Part shown: piece by piece, positions 63,310 to 64,000 of the stretch
Numbering within the stretch: position 1 is the stretch's first letter
Layout of the letters: each line of letters starts with the position of its first letter
Origin: Alphaproteobacteria bacterium
GTDB lineage: Bacteria; Pseudomonadota; Alphaproteobacteria; TMED109
Direction of reading: 5' to 3'
Assembly (NCBI GenBank): GCA_022825235.1
Contig: JAJDYI010000039.1
Coordinates: forward strand, 1-64,000
DNA length: 64,000 nucleotides
Translations under genes and position numbers: made by a program
The notes under the pieces: model-generated
What the model saw: the letters and a program-made list of their open reading frames with translations, nothing else
Told to the model about the DNA's origin: nothing
Database searches by the model: none

Positions 63310-64000
63310 CCGGGCGCTCCCGTTGCCGCTTTCTGAACCAACGCCTCGAGCACGGCGATCCGCACCGCGACTCCATGCGCGACCTGCTCGAGGATGAGCG
63401 AGCGGCCGATGTCGTCGGCGAGCACGCTGTCGAGTTCAACGCCGCGGTTGATCGGTCCGGGGTGCATGATGACCGCGTCGTCCTTGGCGGCGCGCAGCTT
63501 GTCCGAATCCAGGCCGAAGAAGCGGAAATATTCGCGCGTGGAGGGAACGTGCGAGCCGTGCATGCGCTCCAGCTGCAGCCGCAACATCATCACGACGTCC
63601 GCCCCTTCCAGCCCCGCTGCCATGGACTCGAACGGCTCGGCACCGAACGTTTCGATGCCGGCGGGCATGAGGGTTGCCGGTGCCACCACGCGCACGGTCG
63701 AGCCCATGATCGTCAGCAGGCGTATGTTCGAGCGCGCCACCCGGCTGTGCATGATGTCGCCGCAGATGGCGACCGTGAGACCTTCGAGGGTGCCCTTGCG
63801 GCGCCGGATGGTGAGGGCGTCGGTCAGCGCCTGGGTCGGATGTTCGTGATTCCCGTCGCCGGCGTTGATGACCGCGCAATTGACCTTGTGGCTGAGGAGG
63901 TGGGGCACCCCGCTCATCGCATGGCGCACGACGAGCACGTCGGGGCGCATGGCGTTGAGCGTCATCGCGGTGTCCAGCAGGGTCTCTCCCTTGCCGGTGG
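63306..64000 (-). CDS. pyrB: Aspartate carbamoyltransferase catalytic subunit (5' end outside window)
   Basis: Second step of pyrimidine synthesis, condensing aspartate and carbamoyl phosphate. Visible from the edge: [17 protein letters not shown], then [20 protein letters not shown] (substrate-binding HPTQ), [12 protein letters not shown], and [14 protein letters not shown]. About 230 residues are in the window, the last two-thirds; the carbamoyl-phosphate STRT motif is just outside. Followed by pyrC with a 4-base overlap. Confidence 0.96.
   Translation of the reverse strand, partial: TGKGETLLDTAMTLNAMRPDVLVVRHAMSGVPHLLSHKVNCAVINAGDGNHEHPTQALTDALTIRRRKGTLEGLTVAICGDIMHSRVARSNIRLLTIMGSTVRVVAPATLMPAGIETFGAEPFESMAAGLEGADVVMMLRLQLERMHGSHVPSTREYFRFFGLDSDKLRAAKDDAVIMHPGPINRGVELDSVLADDIGRSLILEQVAHGVAVRIAVLEALVQKAATGAPG

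Overview
The window is GC-rich chromosomal DNA that reads as an alphaproteobacterium. The evidence is an EipB (DUF1849) envelope gene, an L10 leader with the alphaproteobacterial core sequence, clpS-clpA, and pieces of the alphaproteobacterial gene order pyrB-pyrC-plsY-(dprA)-topA-rnr-rpmG. No species can be named from the sequence alone.

Left part (1-28.6 kb) is mostly housekeeping. It holds an exonuclease remnant, an FMN reductase, a CDF metal exporter, a ZnuABC zinc importer, secE-nusG-rplKAJL with an L10 leader, an AceE/transketolase-like E1 enzyme, tRNA-Leu(UAG), tig-clpP-clpS-clpA, ribA, an OmpR-type regulator, a FemAB-like acyltransferase, ridA, eipB, rpmG, an SDR, a NIPSNAP protein, rnr and topA.

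Central part (about 29.0-51.8 kb) is a RiPP (ribosomally made, modified peptide) cluster. Two precursors have nitrile-hydratase-type (NHLP) leaders, half identical without gaps, and end in tiny tri-cysteine cores: LCCCW and WCCCGQ. Around them lie a fused E1-like/YcaO cyclodehydratase, a flavin-dependent tryptophan-halogenase-like enzyme, two methyltransferases (one frameshifted), two copies of an unrecognised 372-residue protein, a two-component NHLM ABC exporter with C39 peptidase and a short HlyD-like partner, two MMPL/RND exporters and an outer-membrane lipoprotein-sorting protein (frameshifted). There is also a protein in which the same NHLP leader is fused to a terpene-cyclase-like alpha/alpha-toroid. 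The expected product is a halogenated, thiazoline-containing micro-peptide; this is inference. I know of no described system with this exact composition.

Right part: a 4-hydroxybenzoate/protocatechuate catabolic set (pcaH-pcaG-pcaB-pobA plus an alpha/beta hydrolase and an RraA-like protein), an AlkB-type monooxygenase fused to a degenerate GlnE-like domain, then plsY-pyrC-pyrB. Because plsY and topA normally flank dprA, everything from about 28.6 to 61.3 kb looks inserted at the dprA position, and no dprA is visible. A pcaH fragment inside the RiPP cluster suggests rearrangement between the two parts of the insertion.
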